From the NCBI GenBank assembly GCA_034336665.1, contig JAPFBE010000002.1:30793406-30857405 (forward strand): a stretch of DNA of 64,000 nt. Reading direction: 5' to 3'. This document shows positions 1 through 12,610 of this stretch, one piece after another (the stretch's first letter is position 1; each line of letters begins with the position of its first letter). The notes below the pieces were generated by a model, which saw only the letters and a program-made list of their open reading frames with translations, ran no database searches and was not told the DNA's origin. This stretch comes from Luscinia megarhynchos (taxonomy: Eukaryota > Chordata > Aves > Passeriformes > Turdidae). The position numbers and the translations under genes are program-made.

Positions 1-837
1 CTAAGTGAATATGAACATATTAAACATGAACATAGTAAATATATGAAGGCACAAAGAGAAAATTATCGAAAATAGAAACAAAGAGTTGTAAAAATAGAGG
101 GAAAAAGATTATGCCTGATGAGAACAAGAACTTAAAATTGTATATATGAGGTACATTAGGTAAATTAAGAACAAAATTAAAAATAGTAAGTTGATCTTAA
201 AAGTAAGATTTTCAAAGAAGTCTTGATAAAGTTTATCAATTCCTGTTGGTTTTAAGGAAGAGTTGCAGACCTAAGTACTTTAAACCTCTTTCAAAGCTGA
301 AGAATTTGATTTATCATTTTAGATGCAAATGATTCTCTTGTGAAAAAAATTAAAATGTTTTTACAAATATTGCCTTCTTAATGTAAAATATGAATGTCTG
401 AGAGTGTAAATAAAAATCTAAACAAAAATACATTGTAGGATGAAACAGTATAAAATAGAAGTCAGGTATTTCACTTCTGAGGAAAAGTCTAGTAGTTAAG
501 AAATAGAAGTCTGAGAAAACAAGTATGTTGCTTGCTAACAAAATTGTTAGCAAATACTAAGTATATAGTCCAACAAATGCATACTTGTTTTTATCCTCTC
601 TTGATGGACACACACTAATTAGCCTAACTGGATATTGCCAAGTTTTACATTTGGGTATGGGTTTGTGAAATAGCACTGTTGCTGCTTAAAGTATTGCGTT
701 TAATAACAGAGTTGGTAATACCAAGAAAAAGTTTCATACTGTAAAAAATTAGTGATTTTTGGCTGTATTTTCAGACACATCTTGTGAAAATTTCTTAAAT
801 TTCATGAGTCACATCCAGCTGTTAGTTTTCACTGTTA
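1..837. other. AT-rich intronic sequence, no gene seen
   Basis: This stretch is AT-rich, with many stop codons in every frame. I see no splice-flanked open segment and no recognisable repeat. Since two CTNND2 exons lie downstream on the + strand and no other gene is visible, it is most likely part of a CTNND2 intron. That placement is inference. Confidence 0.5.
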
Positions 838-1845
838 TGGAATTGTAGGATAGTTTGTGGTGGAAGGGACCTTTTAAAGATCATCTAGTCCAAACTCCAT
901 GCAAAGAGCAGGGACATGTCCAGCTAGGTCAGGTTGCTCAGAGGCCCACCCAGCCTGACCATGAATATTTCCAGGGATGGGGCATCTACCAGCTCTCAGT
1001 GCAAATCTCTCTAATGTTTTACCAGCGTCATAATTAAAAATGTCATCCTTAAATCTGTTCTAAGTCTGCTTTCTTTCACTTTGAAACATTTACCCCCTGT
1101 CCTATCACAACAGGCTCCACTAATGAGTCTGTCCTCATCTTTCTTAGAAGTCTGTGATAGGATACAACAAGGTCTCCTTGGACCCTTTCCTCTCCAGTCT
1201 TGATAAACCCAACTCTCTCACCTTGTCCTATAATCATCTTTGTGACTGTCTTGTGAACCCATTTCATGTCTTTCCTGTGCTGAGGATCCCAGAGCTGGAT
1301 GGAGAACTCGAAGTAGGGTCTCACCGGCACTGAGCAGAGTGGCAGAACCTTCTGCCCATATTTCTTTGGATTCAGCCCAGGAATCTTCTGGGCTACAAGT
1401 ACACATTGTTGGGTCAGGTCCAGCTTTTCATTCACCAGCAGCCCCAAGTCCTTCTTGGCAGGGCTGCTCATCTGCTAGCCTCTCTTGATGCCAGGGGTTA
1501 ACCTGACTCAGGCACACAATCTTGTATTTGACATTGTTGAACCTCATGAGATTCCCCACTTCCCAGGTTTGTGCAGGTCCCTCTGCATGGCATCCTGTTC
1601 CTCAGGCATGTCAGCTGCATCATGCAGCTTGGTGTCACCTGCAGGCTTGCTGGGCGTGCACTCAATCCCTCTGTCTGTGTGTCTGTGTCACTGATGGCGA
1701 TGTTAAATGATGGAGTTCTGATCCTGGTACAGCCCCTGAGGGACTTCATTGTCACTGATCTCTGTTCAGATATTGAGTCATTGACCATTGCTCACTGGAT
1801 ATGACCATCTGAGCAGTTCCTTATCCACTGAACAGTCCATCCATT
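838..1845 (-). mobile_element. CR1 LINE fragment, 3' end, antisense to CTNND2
   Basis: This is about 1 kb of CR1 retrotransposon, its 3' end at the low-coordinate side. Read on the + strand it shows the reverse complement of the CR1 tail: a degraded 'gaatggtttgggttgg'-like start, then 'ggtggaagggacc', 'aaagatcatctagtcc', 'caggttgctcag' and 'tccagggatggggcatc'. On the minus strand, 1471 down to 1076 stays open for 131 codons. Its protein resembles the C-terminal part of CR1 ORF2 after the reverse transcriptase core: KKDLGLLVNEKLDLTQQC, then PVRPYFEF and QLWDPQHRKDM. Upstream ORF2 sequence continues in other frames to about 1845, so frameshifts are present. The copy is 5'-truncated, as is usual for CR1, and cannot be autonomous. 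Boundaries are accurate to roughly 10-20 bases. Confidence 0.93.
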
Positions 1846-4800
1846 GCTGTTACGTATTTGAGTCTCCTACAGTGTATTCACTGTCAACAGTGATTTACTT
1901 ACACTTTTTGTATCTTTTGTATATACCCAAAGCATTAGTGTGAGAGAAAATTGCATATAACTGTCACTACAGTGGAACATACACTACATGTGTATGATGG
2001 AATTGTAAATAAGAGAACCCTATGGAAGAAGCACTCTGCAACCTCCCTTTTCTGTTGCTTTTTGCCATGGAAGCTCCTCCAGGAAGTTGATGTTGCATTT
2101 TTAAAATAGCTGCTATAAAATATGTGATGATGATACAAGATGCTTCAGCTGATTTAAATATAAATCCCTTAGTGAAGTTGAATATTATGTGTGTCAGCAT
2201 GAAGTTTATCTAAATGTCTTTATGTACCATGCCTTACCAAATCTCTCAAAAGATGTGCTGCTGCCTTATTAATCAATTAAATTTGAGCAGGGATGGTTAA
2301 TGTTCTATAGTGACACGGTATAAGGAGTTAACATCTTGAAAGTGAATGATTAGTGTTTAATCTAGAGTATACGGAATTATGGGTACAGACTTAGGAAATC
2401 ATATAAACTCAGTGTACATTCCTAGAAATATATCTGAACTAGATGTTTAATTAAAGGACTTGCAAGGTGGTTTATGTTATGTTTGTTAATTCTTCTTCAT
2501 CTCATCTAATCTTCTCAGGAGATCTATGCCACTTTTTTAAAACCTTTATAGTAAGAAGGTCATATGCTGATCATAAATTCAAAGAGGTGGTGCATAGCTC
2601 TAAGTACCTTAGATTGTCTTTTTGTGAATGTTTTACTATCAGGATATCATACATTCATTTTATTATACTTTCTTGTGGAATGACATTGGTGAAACAAAGG
2701 GTATCTGTTAAAACTAAACAAAGAAGAAAACTCTAAGAGTCTGCCCTGATACCTATCATTAATAACTGGGTAATTTAGCAAATGAATGTGGATTATTTCA
2801 ATCTTTCATGCATGTTCTCCTGATGAGGGAAGAACAGGGATGGAAATAAGGGATGAAAAGAAAATTCTGTTGTGTATATCAATTGGCAACCCTTTTTAGT
2901 GATTTCTCTCAGGAAGGGTGGACTTGAAATGCAAATAAGGCTTGTGATCCTCTGATCCAGGAGGTTGTAGGTTATATTAAAATACCTCATCGAAGAATTA
3001 ATATGACTTTAAATACTGCATAATTACTCACCTGTGTTGGTTGGTGCCGTACAAGTACTTGATCTTTATTGAAAATATATGTAGTAAACCTAGAGGAAGT
3101 GAATTTTTACAGCTATAATTTATATTTGTCAGTGTAGCATCTGTAAAGAAGTCAAGACATTGAACCATCATTAAAAATGCAAATGAATTCTTATCTTTTC
3201 CAAACACTTGATAGTGGATGAGCTGTGATAAGGCTGGCTCTTTGCTACACAGTGCATAAATCTGCAAGCTGTGCCAATGTGAGAGGGCTGTTGTAGGATC
3301 ATTTAGGCTGATGCAAGTGGTAATGCAATTCCCAAAGCCTGGACCTCTCTTAAGCAGTATACTCTCTCATCAGAACTGTCTAGGTCTTTCACATATAGCT
3401 AAACATAATTTCATTCACTGAATTTTTTTCTGAGGTGGGTGTTATGCCAAGGTCAATTGATGTCTAATAAACAGTAGAAGCATCTCACATGATCCAGGAT
3501 GATGGGTATGTAGTAAAGCATGAAAGAAAAATGGTTTATTAGAAATTGGAATTGAATTGTTTTTTAAAGAATGTTGTTTCATTATAGGTTCACTATACAT
3601 AGTTATATACATGCCCTTTACAATTTTTAGAAAGAAAATGAAGTCTTCTATGATTACAATACCTATGAAAGCCGTGCAAGATATAATAGCCCGTGGCACA
3701 GTGGAGGATGATACAAATGAGGACCTCTTAGGCACTAGCTTACACAAAGGTTGATAAAACTACAAACATAACTTAAGCTGCCTGTAGGAAAGTGTACCAG
3801 TCCAGGGATTCTTTTAACCTCTTCTCGTTAATGGTTATGTCATTATTTTATTTCTCCACTGATTATGTGGCCATTTTGGTGGCAGATATGACTTGTCAAA
3901 CAGCCTTAGTTCAACTCCTTCTGCACAAAATGTGTAAACATAATATTTGCTGTGACTTGGAGAATGTATTGCTTTAGGTCTTGTCTTTCACCTAGTGTTG
4001 CTTTAACTGAACAATCTCTTTTAAGGAAATGATAGGCTAAGACTCCTCAAGTAGATCTTTATCTTCTGTATGGACAGCTGCTTGCTATGGGTTTCTTGTA
4101 TCTGAAGTGTACCTGAAGAGACCGGTTGACATTCCAGTTCCTGTTGTGAAGAACAATTGTTCCTGGTTCTACCTTGACTCCCAATTTACATTTACTGCAC
4201 TGGACTTCGGGAGACTTGAAGTCTTAGATAAACACAGGTTTTAAGCAGTACTGTGACTTTCTCAAAATCAAACTTAATGTGATTATGCTGTGTTCTTTTA
4301 TTGACCAATTTCCTTTTGATTAATGGAAAAGTCCCCACCCATGTGAGGCTTTGAACTTCTCCCTGGATTGTCAGAGAGCTCTCTCAGCAGTACTCTGGGC
4401 AGTCTTTTCATCTGAGAAATATTTTTTTCAGTACAGGGTGTAAGCAGTAAGGGATAAACCATTGGTTGAACATAGTAATGCGTCTTTGTTAATTAATCTA
4501 AATCTCATTCCTGTCTTCAGGAAACATGGGCTAGGGGCAGGGAAAATAGCCTGAGAAACATTCCTCCTTGATTCCAAAGTGTCTGATCAGCTGGATATAT
4601 TTGTTGCACAGATCATGCGCTCACTGACAAGTTGTTTGTTGAAAAACAGCCAGCGTGAAAATCACTTAGTCCAGTGGCTCAGAGTGGTCCAGGGTGTCAC
4701 TTGTGTTCACCCAAGCATGGCAGGTCTTGGTCCACCCAGGGAACTGATGGCTGACATCCTGGATGTGCACACAGATAAATCCCTGATACTCACCCATGAC

Positions 4801-6987
4801 TGATTTATAATTTCGTCCTTGGTTCACAGTTACAATTTAAGCTTCATAGATCTGGACATTTATACCTTCCTGAAAATGCAAATCCTATATTAGCATTGTA
4901 GGGAAGTAGGATAAGACAGATGTAGAAGAAAAACATTGAAAACGCATTGATATGTTACAATTACTGCCAGATCCATGGCAAACACTTCTCTCTGTCCTGG
5001 ACGATGAAGGAGGCACGTGTTGCCATAAAATGGGCCTCACTCACCCTCCTGAAATGTTTTTAGTTCCCTCCTTGTAGGTTTTCTTCTTTGGCTTGCAGGT
5101 AACAACTGTCTGAGACAGGCTCAGATCTTTTTCAAATAAGGCCCTAGGAGAAAATTTGCCATTGGGCCACTATCAAAGACTGGTACCTGGCTGTTAGAAA
5201 GTTTGCTTTCATCCTTATCACAGCTGTGGATAACATGAGCTATTAAGCTTACAGCTCATCCTTAAAGGTGGTAAGCCTGTGGAAACTTATCTGTAAAAGG
5301 TTTCTAACTGTGGAAGGTGCTTCACAGATATCCTAGGAAAGTGAATTGACCTCACAGAGTACATTTCAATGTGTTAACGTTGGAAACTGAAGAAAGTTTC
5401 ATAACAAACTCCTTAGTCTTCGAATTTCTAAGAGCGCCTCTCATGTTTTTTTTTTCTTCATTATAGCTAGGGAGCTCTCTTGTGAGAAGTTCCTAGGAGG
5501 GGATAGAGATTAATAGTACAGAATGTATCACTGTCTATTATCTTTATAATGGCAATGAAGGAAAGAGACAAATTTGGGATGGATTTTCCCTTTCTATAGC
5601 TGTCTCCACACCAACTGATTTCTTTTCAAGGCAAGTCTTATGGTTAACAGACAGTTAGGACGAGCTCATAGTGGCTGGAGTCCTTTGAGACATGACTCTG
5701 GAGGATGCAGAGGTTTCAGAGGCTGGATGTACGGTTTGCAGAATAGCCAAAAGCTGTGTTGAATGCTGGAAGTCATGCTGGTTTTCTAAAATAGGACATT
5801 TTGAGAATTTAAGGTGAGAAAGGGGCTGCTCTAAGGATTTATTTTCATGAAGATAACGTTCTGTCTCTTCTCTCATATGTGTTAATCACTTCAATAACTA
5901 AGCCACTATTATTGGCCCCTTCGTGAATGATTAAACTGCTGCTGTCTTTAAGCCTTTAAATTCACTGCTATTGCCATATTTATTTAGGAAAAGCAATAGT
6001 CTCTTGGAGCTTATATAAGACAAAACCATCATTAATTGAACTTTATACATTGTGGAAGGCAGTCTGAGTTCAAGTAGAAAACCATGAATGTATATTAGCA
6101 AAGAGCACTGAGGTAGTACCTGTTGTGAACAAAACAACAGTAAAAGAGATATTTCATTTCATTGTCAACAGTTCAGCCCCCAGCCTATATTACTGTTTGT
6201 CTTACATAAATAAATCTGCTTATTTCGTTTCTGAAAATGCCCCTTGAGTTACCGTCTGTCCTAATTTTTCTAATTTTTCCAAATTAAAGTAGATATCAGT
6301 AAGATTCCTGAGAAAATACCTAACAAGAAACGAGATTCAATGAAAATAGTAATTAATACTAACTAACAAGCATTCTTATATTGCAGCCTGGAAAATCTGT
6401 AGGAATGGTACTGAAAAAAAGCATTACAGGTGGTTATGGCATTCACCTCTGTCCCACTGTCCAACCCATAAAATTCCATACAATGCCCATCAGTCACAAT
6501 AATAACAGTATATTGCTGCACTGATGAGAGTAGAGGTGTTTCATGAAAAGGTAGAAAACTTGGTTCCAGGTTATTGTTGGATCCATCAGATAAACTACCA
6601 GGGTTTGATACTGTAACTAAAGAAGTGATAAATAAAAGCCTTGTCAGAGACTGATACTGTTATAAAAATTCATAGTTGTGTAGATTATATACTTGTGGAA
6701 GGTCAATTGTACATAAAATACTGTAGTAATTACCATTCTTGTTAATATAGTGTGTGTCTGCAGAAAAGTGGTTAATTTATGACCCAAATGCTATTGAAAG
6801 TAATAAACATAATGCCCTGGAAAACTACATGAGCAACTGTCATACAGAAATGATGCTTTAGACCTTGGAGAATGTCTTCAAATATTTTACAGCTATATGT
6901 GGTCATTATCTCCTACAGTTGGTACAGGATGATTGGTACTGTGACACTGGTTCCATGTTATGTGCCAGTTATTCTCATGCCTACTTG
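1846..6987. other. Intronic sequence, no gene seen
   Basis: About 5.1 kb of AT-rich sequence lies between two CR1 copies. I find no exon with matching splice sites and no recognisable protein. Open frames of 60-100 codons at 2467-2736, 3442-3747 and 4579-4803 have unremarkable composition and fit chance. A modestly GC-richer patch at about 4640-4800 is unrecognised. Confidence 0.5.
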
Positions 6988-7360
6988 GTATCATGGAAGA
7001 GTTGATGTTGGAAGGGACCTCTCAAGCAGAACTGCCTGGATCTTCTTGTCCATAACCGTGTCCAGGCAGCTCTTGAATATCTCCAGGGATGGAGATGCTA
7101 CAACCTCCCTGGGCAAGCTGTGTCACTACTTGGCCAGTACAAAAGTGTCTCCTGATGTTCATGCAGTACTTTCTGTGTTTCACCTTATGTCCATTGACTC
7201 TTGTTCTGTCCCTGGTCACCACTTGCAAAGAGTCTGGCTCCATCATCTTTGCACCCTCCCTTCAGGCATTTATAGCCATTGATAAGATCCCCTCTGAGCC
7301 CTCCTCATCCCCAGCTGGGTAGTCTCAGCTCTTATATCTGATGACTTCCATACTACAAGG
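6988..7360 (-). mobile_element. CR1 LINE fragment, antisense
   Basis: The + strand begins with a 'tcatggaagagttgatgttggaagggacct'-like CR1 tail in degraded form and continues through 'ctccagggatggagatgc' and 'caacctccctgggcaagc'. The minus-strand translation between about 7246 and 7022 contains DRTRVNGHKVKHRKY and NIRRHFCTGQV. These match the well-known C-terminal stretch of CR1 ORF2 (DRTRGNGHKLKHRK followed by a MRKNFF-like block). Only about 370 bases remain, so the copy is 5'-truncated and inactive. Confidence 0.92.
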
Positions 7361-8699
7361 TGCCCTTTGGATGCCCCTAGTTAATTTGAAACACTGTTTG
7401 CAAGGCAAATGATGCTTGGATTATATGGTAAAATACTGCAACAGGCATATAATATCTTAAAAAGCATTATTTGTGGGTTTTTTTAGAAATTATTTTAAGC
7501 AATTCTAGTATTATTGGAGTACAAAAGGTGATTCTATATTCTTGATGTCTCTGAGAAGTAAAATTTGTTTGTAGCATAACATAATATTGCATCTCCCATA
7601 GCCCACCTGTTTCTCATGTAATGTTTATGACTAGTCAATATAATCTGATGAAGGACCATTTATTGTTTTTACTGTTGAACATTTGGTTCAGTAGTATAAG
7701 GAAAGAAGATTCAGAATGGTATATCCTAGTGGTTCTTGATTTTATTGCAACTTCTCCAATTTTAAATAATTAAGCACACTTTGGACTTCAGGATTCTTTT
7801 TTATTTCAGACACATCAGGTCAAAACTCAGCTAAGTAGGTGAAGATATCCATTCAGCCTTAAGTTTAAGTTTCTTCATGTAAAGGTTATTTTTGCTTATA
7901 TCCCCTTAGACAAAAGAGCTGGGATGGTAGAAGAAAAAAATATAAATGTCTGAGTGCACCATTTGAATTGCTTGACTGTATCAATATTGATATATAATAC
8001 AGGATGTCCTGATACAGAGATAATTTTAATTAGTTAAGTTTATACAGTATAGTGAAGGTTTTTGTTTTGTTTCCATGCAGCTTAGTACCAGATCATTTCT
8101 CTTCTTCTCTTACCTGACATATTAATTACTAGCATACTTTTGCAGCTGTAGGCAGAATGTCTTAGTTTGATCTATGGCAGACTTTAAATTCTGTTTATCA
8201 TGGTTAGGTTTTTTTTCATTTCTGTGTTTTGGCTTCTCATTTTTCTTCTTTTTCTTCCCACAGTACTTATAGAGGGGCCCCAATACCACAGAGTGCTTAC
8301 CTGCATCCAAATCTAAAAGCAGCTGAGTTGTCATGAGTTATCCATGCAGAAGCAAAGTAGCAGGAAGCTGTGCGTGACAGAGTTATATTACGAATTGCAA
8401 TTTGCTCCTTGACTGTCGTGCTACATCAGATAATTGATAATCTGATGCCTTTCCCATCCTGCACCTGTAGCCTGATGACAAAGAAATTAGCTGCCAAATA
8501 GCTGCTGTAAAAAAAAACAAAACAAACACAAAACAAGCAAAAAACCCCAAAACAAAACTAACCCTGGAGGTGGGTACTCATTGAAAAGAGTATTTTTCAT
8601 TGTTATCTTTCCATCCTCTACTTCATTTAATCACTCATGACAATTATCTCATATCCTGCAGTTCTTTCTGTTTTACACACAATTGAAGTTCTGCATCTG
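7361..8699. other. Intronic sequence with an A-rich tract
   Basis: I see no gene here. The segment includes a T-rich, pyrimidine-rich run at about 8210-8262 that ends in 'cccacag'. It looks like a splice acceptor but is not followed by a usable open frame. An A-rich low-complexity tract at 8509-8558 is listed separately. Confidence 0.45.
8509..8558. repeat. A-rich low-complexity tract (A and AAAC units)
   Basis: The tract is a run of A with scattered single C residues, resembling a degenerate (AAAC)n or (AAAAC)n simple repeat. It could be the remains of an expanded poly(A) tail, but no retroelement body is recognisable next to it. Confidence 0.8.
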
Positions 8700-9059
8700 A
8701 AATGGAATAACCCCATCCAACAGCAGGGCTTGGGGCTGCCTGGATGGAAAGCAGCTCAGGGGCCCTGGTGTACAGTAAACATGAACCAGCACTGGCAGAA
8801 TGAAAGGCAACAGTCACAAACTGCAGCATGGCCAATTCTGATTAAATATTGTGGTTTCTTTTATTTTCACCATGAGAACAGTCAGGTTTGGGAACAGGTG
8901 CACACTTTGCTTGTGGAATTTCATCCTCATAAATATTGAATCCTCAGACAAACACAACCTTGCAAACCTGATCTACTTGGACCTGCTCTGGGCAGAGAGC
9001 TGGGCTGAATAGTCTTCAGAGGTCCTTTGTGACCTTAATTTCACTATAGTTTCATGATA
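8700..9059 (+). mobile_element. CR1 LINE fragment, sense orientation, internally deleted
   Basis: The left part, 'ggcttggggctgcctgg' and 'tggaaagcagctc' followed by 'ccctggtgtaca', is typical of the CR1 ORF2 segment encoding a W/K-rich stretch (LGLPGWKAA). The right part is the CR1 3' end: 'gcaaacctgatctacttgg', 'cctgctctgggcag', 'gtcttcagaggtccttt' and a degraded 'tatagtttcatgat' tail. The element is shorter than the same interval of an intact CR1, so part of the middle has been lost. It is one of two copies in the same orientation as CTNND2. Confidence 0.88.
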
Positions 9060-10438
9060 AGCAAGAGTGAACCCTGCAAGGGTAACAGAAAATATCTAAT
9101 GAAGCACTTTCATTGTTGAATTTGGGATAATAAATTATGTATTTTTCCTTCATATATATATAATTTTCAATCTAAAATAAGAAATCAAACTTAAATGAGA
9201 TAAATTTTTCAGAAAGTACTTTTGAATTTTATGACTTTCACTATGTCTAATGAATTTACTCTGGACAAAATTTTAACCTGCTTTTTAGGATAGAGTGAAT
9301 GATTCAAGTTTTAGATTTTCAGCTGAGGACTTAGGAGAGGCTGGATTTGTAGGGAGAAAATATTCCATACAAGTATTTTATATATGCAAATTCTGTTTCA
9401 TTGGAGTGAATTAAAAAGTAAGTTAGACAGGGCTACTTTCAGGGTTTCAAAAACTGATGTCCAAGCAAAAGCTTAGGTGAATAGAGCCACAGCAATAAGC
9501 ATCTATTTTAAGAATATTAGGTATGGTAACTCATGAGAGATACAGGGTTGTAGATTTCTCTTGTACTATGATTTATTGTATTTTTCCTATGGAAGGAAAT
9601 ATGATACAATCCTTGTTTAATGGTAGAAGGAAAGAGAAGACACGGCTTCTCTTCTGATGTTTCATTGGGAATTTTTGCCTTTTGGGTTTTGCCAGAAGGG
9701 CAAGGCCAAACATCTGTGTAGTATTGATAAATGGATTTTTATTCTTCTAAGGTAACAGAGTAACTGTATTGCTTATACATTCTTGTATATATGTAAAAAC
9801 TTATATGCATACATATTAAAAAATGGAAACGTAGAACATGAATTCTCTTGAGTAAAAAAATTAAACTATTAAATCTTCCATGGACTCATACACTTTTAGG
9901 CTCAAAATTTAACAGATAATGTCCTAAATATTCCCTGAGATATTTTGTTTCTGCCTAACCCAAATATGATCTTTTCTCAGGAAGTAAAATTACCGCAAAG
10001 GCAAAAAGAGAAAGGGGGAAAGCATCCAGCACTGTATATATGTCTCCTGTATGGCAAATAGGGAAGCACAAACTTAATCTGTAGAGGTAGCCCTGTTTAC
10101 TGAAATATTAGAATATCACCATTTCATGTCCTGTCGTTCAGACATTGCTTAACAGTGTTGCCTTGTGGGATTCATTTCTGCAGTTTCATTGTTTGTTTTG
10201 TTTGTATGTGGCAGATACAGTGAATATTTACTACAGCCAAAAGCAACCAAGAGATGGCAGCACTGCTTTTAATATTCTGTGTGCACAATCTGCCCTAAGT
10301 GGTACATCTGTCAGTAATACTTTTGTATTTTTCCCTTCTACCTGGCACATGCTTTCAGCAGTCAGTGAGTAGCTCTTTCTTTACAGAGGGCCTGTTAAAA
10401 TCAGTGGCCTTACTGCTAATGGAAATTGTCTTTTCCCG
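9060..10438. other. Intronic sequence, no gene seen
   Basis: This is AT-rich sequence with many stops in all frames. A short TA run occurs at about 9155-9166. I recognised no exon, RNA gene or interspersed repeat. Confidence 0.45.
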
Positions 10439-10452
10439 ATGCAAATTTGCAT
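10439..10452. promoter_or_regulatory. Palindromic double octamer, ATGCAAATTTGCAT
   Basis: The 14 bases are a perfect palindrome in which the POU octamer ATGCAAAT overlaps its own reverse complement. Octamers are bound by POU-homeodomain factors (OCT and BRN families), and overlapping octamers can bind dimers. The palindrome is visible in the sequence. Regulatory activity is inference, and a chance occurrence in AT-rich DNA is possible. Confidence 0.3.
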
Positions 10453-12129
10453 AATGCTGTCTCATCTCTTCAGCAGGAAAAGCCTAACAGACACAGGAAC
10501 TCCAGGGAATATTTAACTGCCACAGGGCGGCTTTGGTCAGTGAAACTGAGCAATCTTGCTTCATCATTTTTTTAAATTTTGCCTTGCAATGATTTCTGTT
10601 TCATTTTTTATTTCAGAAAACAATTGTTTTCATCAGATAAGGTGTTTTGGAATATAGGATACTGAACTAACTTCCCATGTTTAGTGGTTTCTTTTTACCA
10701 GTGTGCTTAAATACCTTCTACCCTTCTGAAGTGAACATCAATCACTTCAGTTTAATCCAAAGAAAGCCCCAAGGGGACATAGCCATCAAAGAATTATTAA
10801 CAGTGTCAGGAGATTATTAGCATTTCAGTAATTGTTTGTAGGCTGTATAGTCACTTTGTTTCTTGCACTGTAATGATTATGTTATGTCACTATGTATATA
10901 CAAAGATTAAAAAAAATTAATTTTCTTTTCATACTGTATTGTAAAGGATTTTATTAGCAGCTAGACACTTGCAAAAGATGACACAATATAAATGTGGTGA
11001 TTGAAACTACAAATTAAGTATTTGAATATTAAGTGAAATAGGTTGAGAGACAGTGTGAGGTTTGATACAGTGCATATAAATGTGAGCATTTTTCATTTTT
11101 TATTTAAAGAAGTCAATAACATGTATACAGCTGCAGTGTCAAAATGATTTGATCATGTTGAAAAGCAAGAAAATTTAGCTTGACCCTCCTAGAATCAACA
11201 TCTGTTTCTAGCAAACTGACTTTCAGATCATTTTGTACTGTGACTTGGTAATGTGCTGCTTGATTTTTGAGTTGTGTGGATTGTGATTAGCATTTTAAAA
11301 CCTTCAGTCTTGACAAGAAAGACTCCATAACATGTAGACTACATACATGTCCCAGCCCAAAACCATTTGATGGTTCAGAGGGATATAGAATTGCTTATCC
11401 ATGTGTGCATAAACATTCAGAAAAAAAAGGCAAAAGCTGATAGGCCTGAACTTTGGGGTTTTTTGCAAAATTAACAAAATAGCTTTCCATGTTTCTGCAA
11501 ATAAATCAGTGTTGTCATGAAAAAATGGGCTTGTTTCTGGCATTACTGATCTTCCAGTACTCACCTGGGTTGGTCTTAGATCCGTGCTGCTGAATGGAAT
11601 AGACCATCATTATTTTAAAATAAGCACATTGTTTTTTTCTTATACAGAAAGTATATAATCCAAATGATTATCCATATTAAGAATTAGAGTTGTGTTATTT
11701 CAGCATTTCTCTTTGCAACTGCTCTGGAAGTGACCACCACCAGGAGGCTTCAACCATCAAATTTGCCAAACCGCATGTGGATAATTTTAAATGATCATGT
11801 AAGCCATTTATTTGGATACAGAAATGGTGATGCCAGGGCATATAACTGCTGGGAGATATGGTGTCCATGTGATGGTGCAGGGACAGACAGGTGCTGGGAA
11901 TCCAGCAGAACAGTCTGGAGATCTCACCCAAGTTGAGCAGCTGCTGCTGCAGGGGCGCATGCGGGGGCTGCTGCTTCCACTCAAACATCAACTGGCCATT
12001 CTCTGTGTGAAATCTGTGTATGTCTGGGAGTGTTACCCAAGGCAAAGCATATAAATTAGCAAGCTTTGGGTTGTTTTCTAAGTAACTGTTTGCTAGTGTC
12101 TGTGCCTTGCTGCCTTACAGGTATTGCCA
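10453..12129. other. Intronic sequence, no gene seen
   Basis: This is AT-rich and without recognisable genes. A 116-codon open frame on the minus strand (12045-11695) and overlapping + strand frames at 11730-12054 fall in a GC-richer patch. They match no family I know and are probably chance. Confidence 0.4.
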
Positions 12130-12525
12130 TTGGCACAAACTGCGAGGAGGGGCACAGTGCCCGTGAGCCCCTTGTGGCAGGCTGGGATTTGTGCTGATGG
12201 CAGCAAAAAGGACAACAGTTTAGGGCTGGTGTTGAACTTAGAAGTTGTCAGATGAAGCAGGGCAGCTGAGGGGGGCACAGGGGCAGCTCCAGGCCTGGCA
12301 TTGGGCACCTCCCTGGGGATGGGTAAGGGTCAGGCTGGGATTTGGCTGGGCAGGGCTGTGGGGAGCTGGAGATCAGCCCTTCTGCAACATCAGTGGGGTG
12401 AGGCTGACAGCCTTGGGGGACTGACGTGGGGTTCTGGGCTGTGGCTAGGCTTGGGGAGCACCAAGGAAGACTGGGCAGGGACTGCAAGGCCTCTTGGGTT
12501 CCTGACATGTCTGGGCAGCTCATGA
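12130..12525. other. GC-rich, G-rich patch of unknown origin
   Basis: This stretch is markedly richer in G and C than its surroundings, with many GGG and CCC runs on the + strand ('gaggggggcac', 'ggggatgggtaaggg', 'cttgggggactg'). Its open frames on both strands simply reflect low stop-codon density. The sharp composition change suggests an inserted element such as a solo LTR, or a small GC island, but I could not identify terminal repeats or a family. Confidence 0.4.
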
Positions 12526-12575
12526 ATTGACCACTCATAATAACAGCAGTCTTAGTTGGCAGCATCTTGTAGGGG

Positions 12576-12610
12576 AAAAAAAACAACAAACAAACAAACA
12601 AACACAAACA
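12576..12610. repeat. (AAAC)n simple repeat
   Basis: An A run is followed by about five clean CAAA/AAAC units at 12587-12606 and a degenerate end. It is a short tetranucleotide microsatellite. Confidence 0.9.

Noticed and set aside
1498..1788. Open frames on both strands at about 1485-1804
   Set aside because: They lie within the CR1 element at 838-1845 and are fragments or shadows of its ORF2.
8210..8262. Strong splice-acceptor-like tract ending CCCACAG
   Set aside because: No open segment with a donor and recognisable protein follows it. Pyrimidine runs ending in AG are common in long introns.
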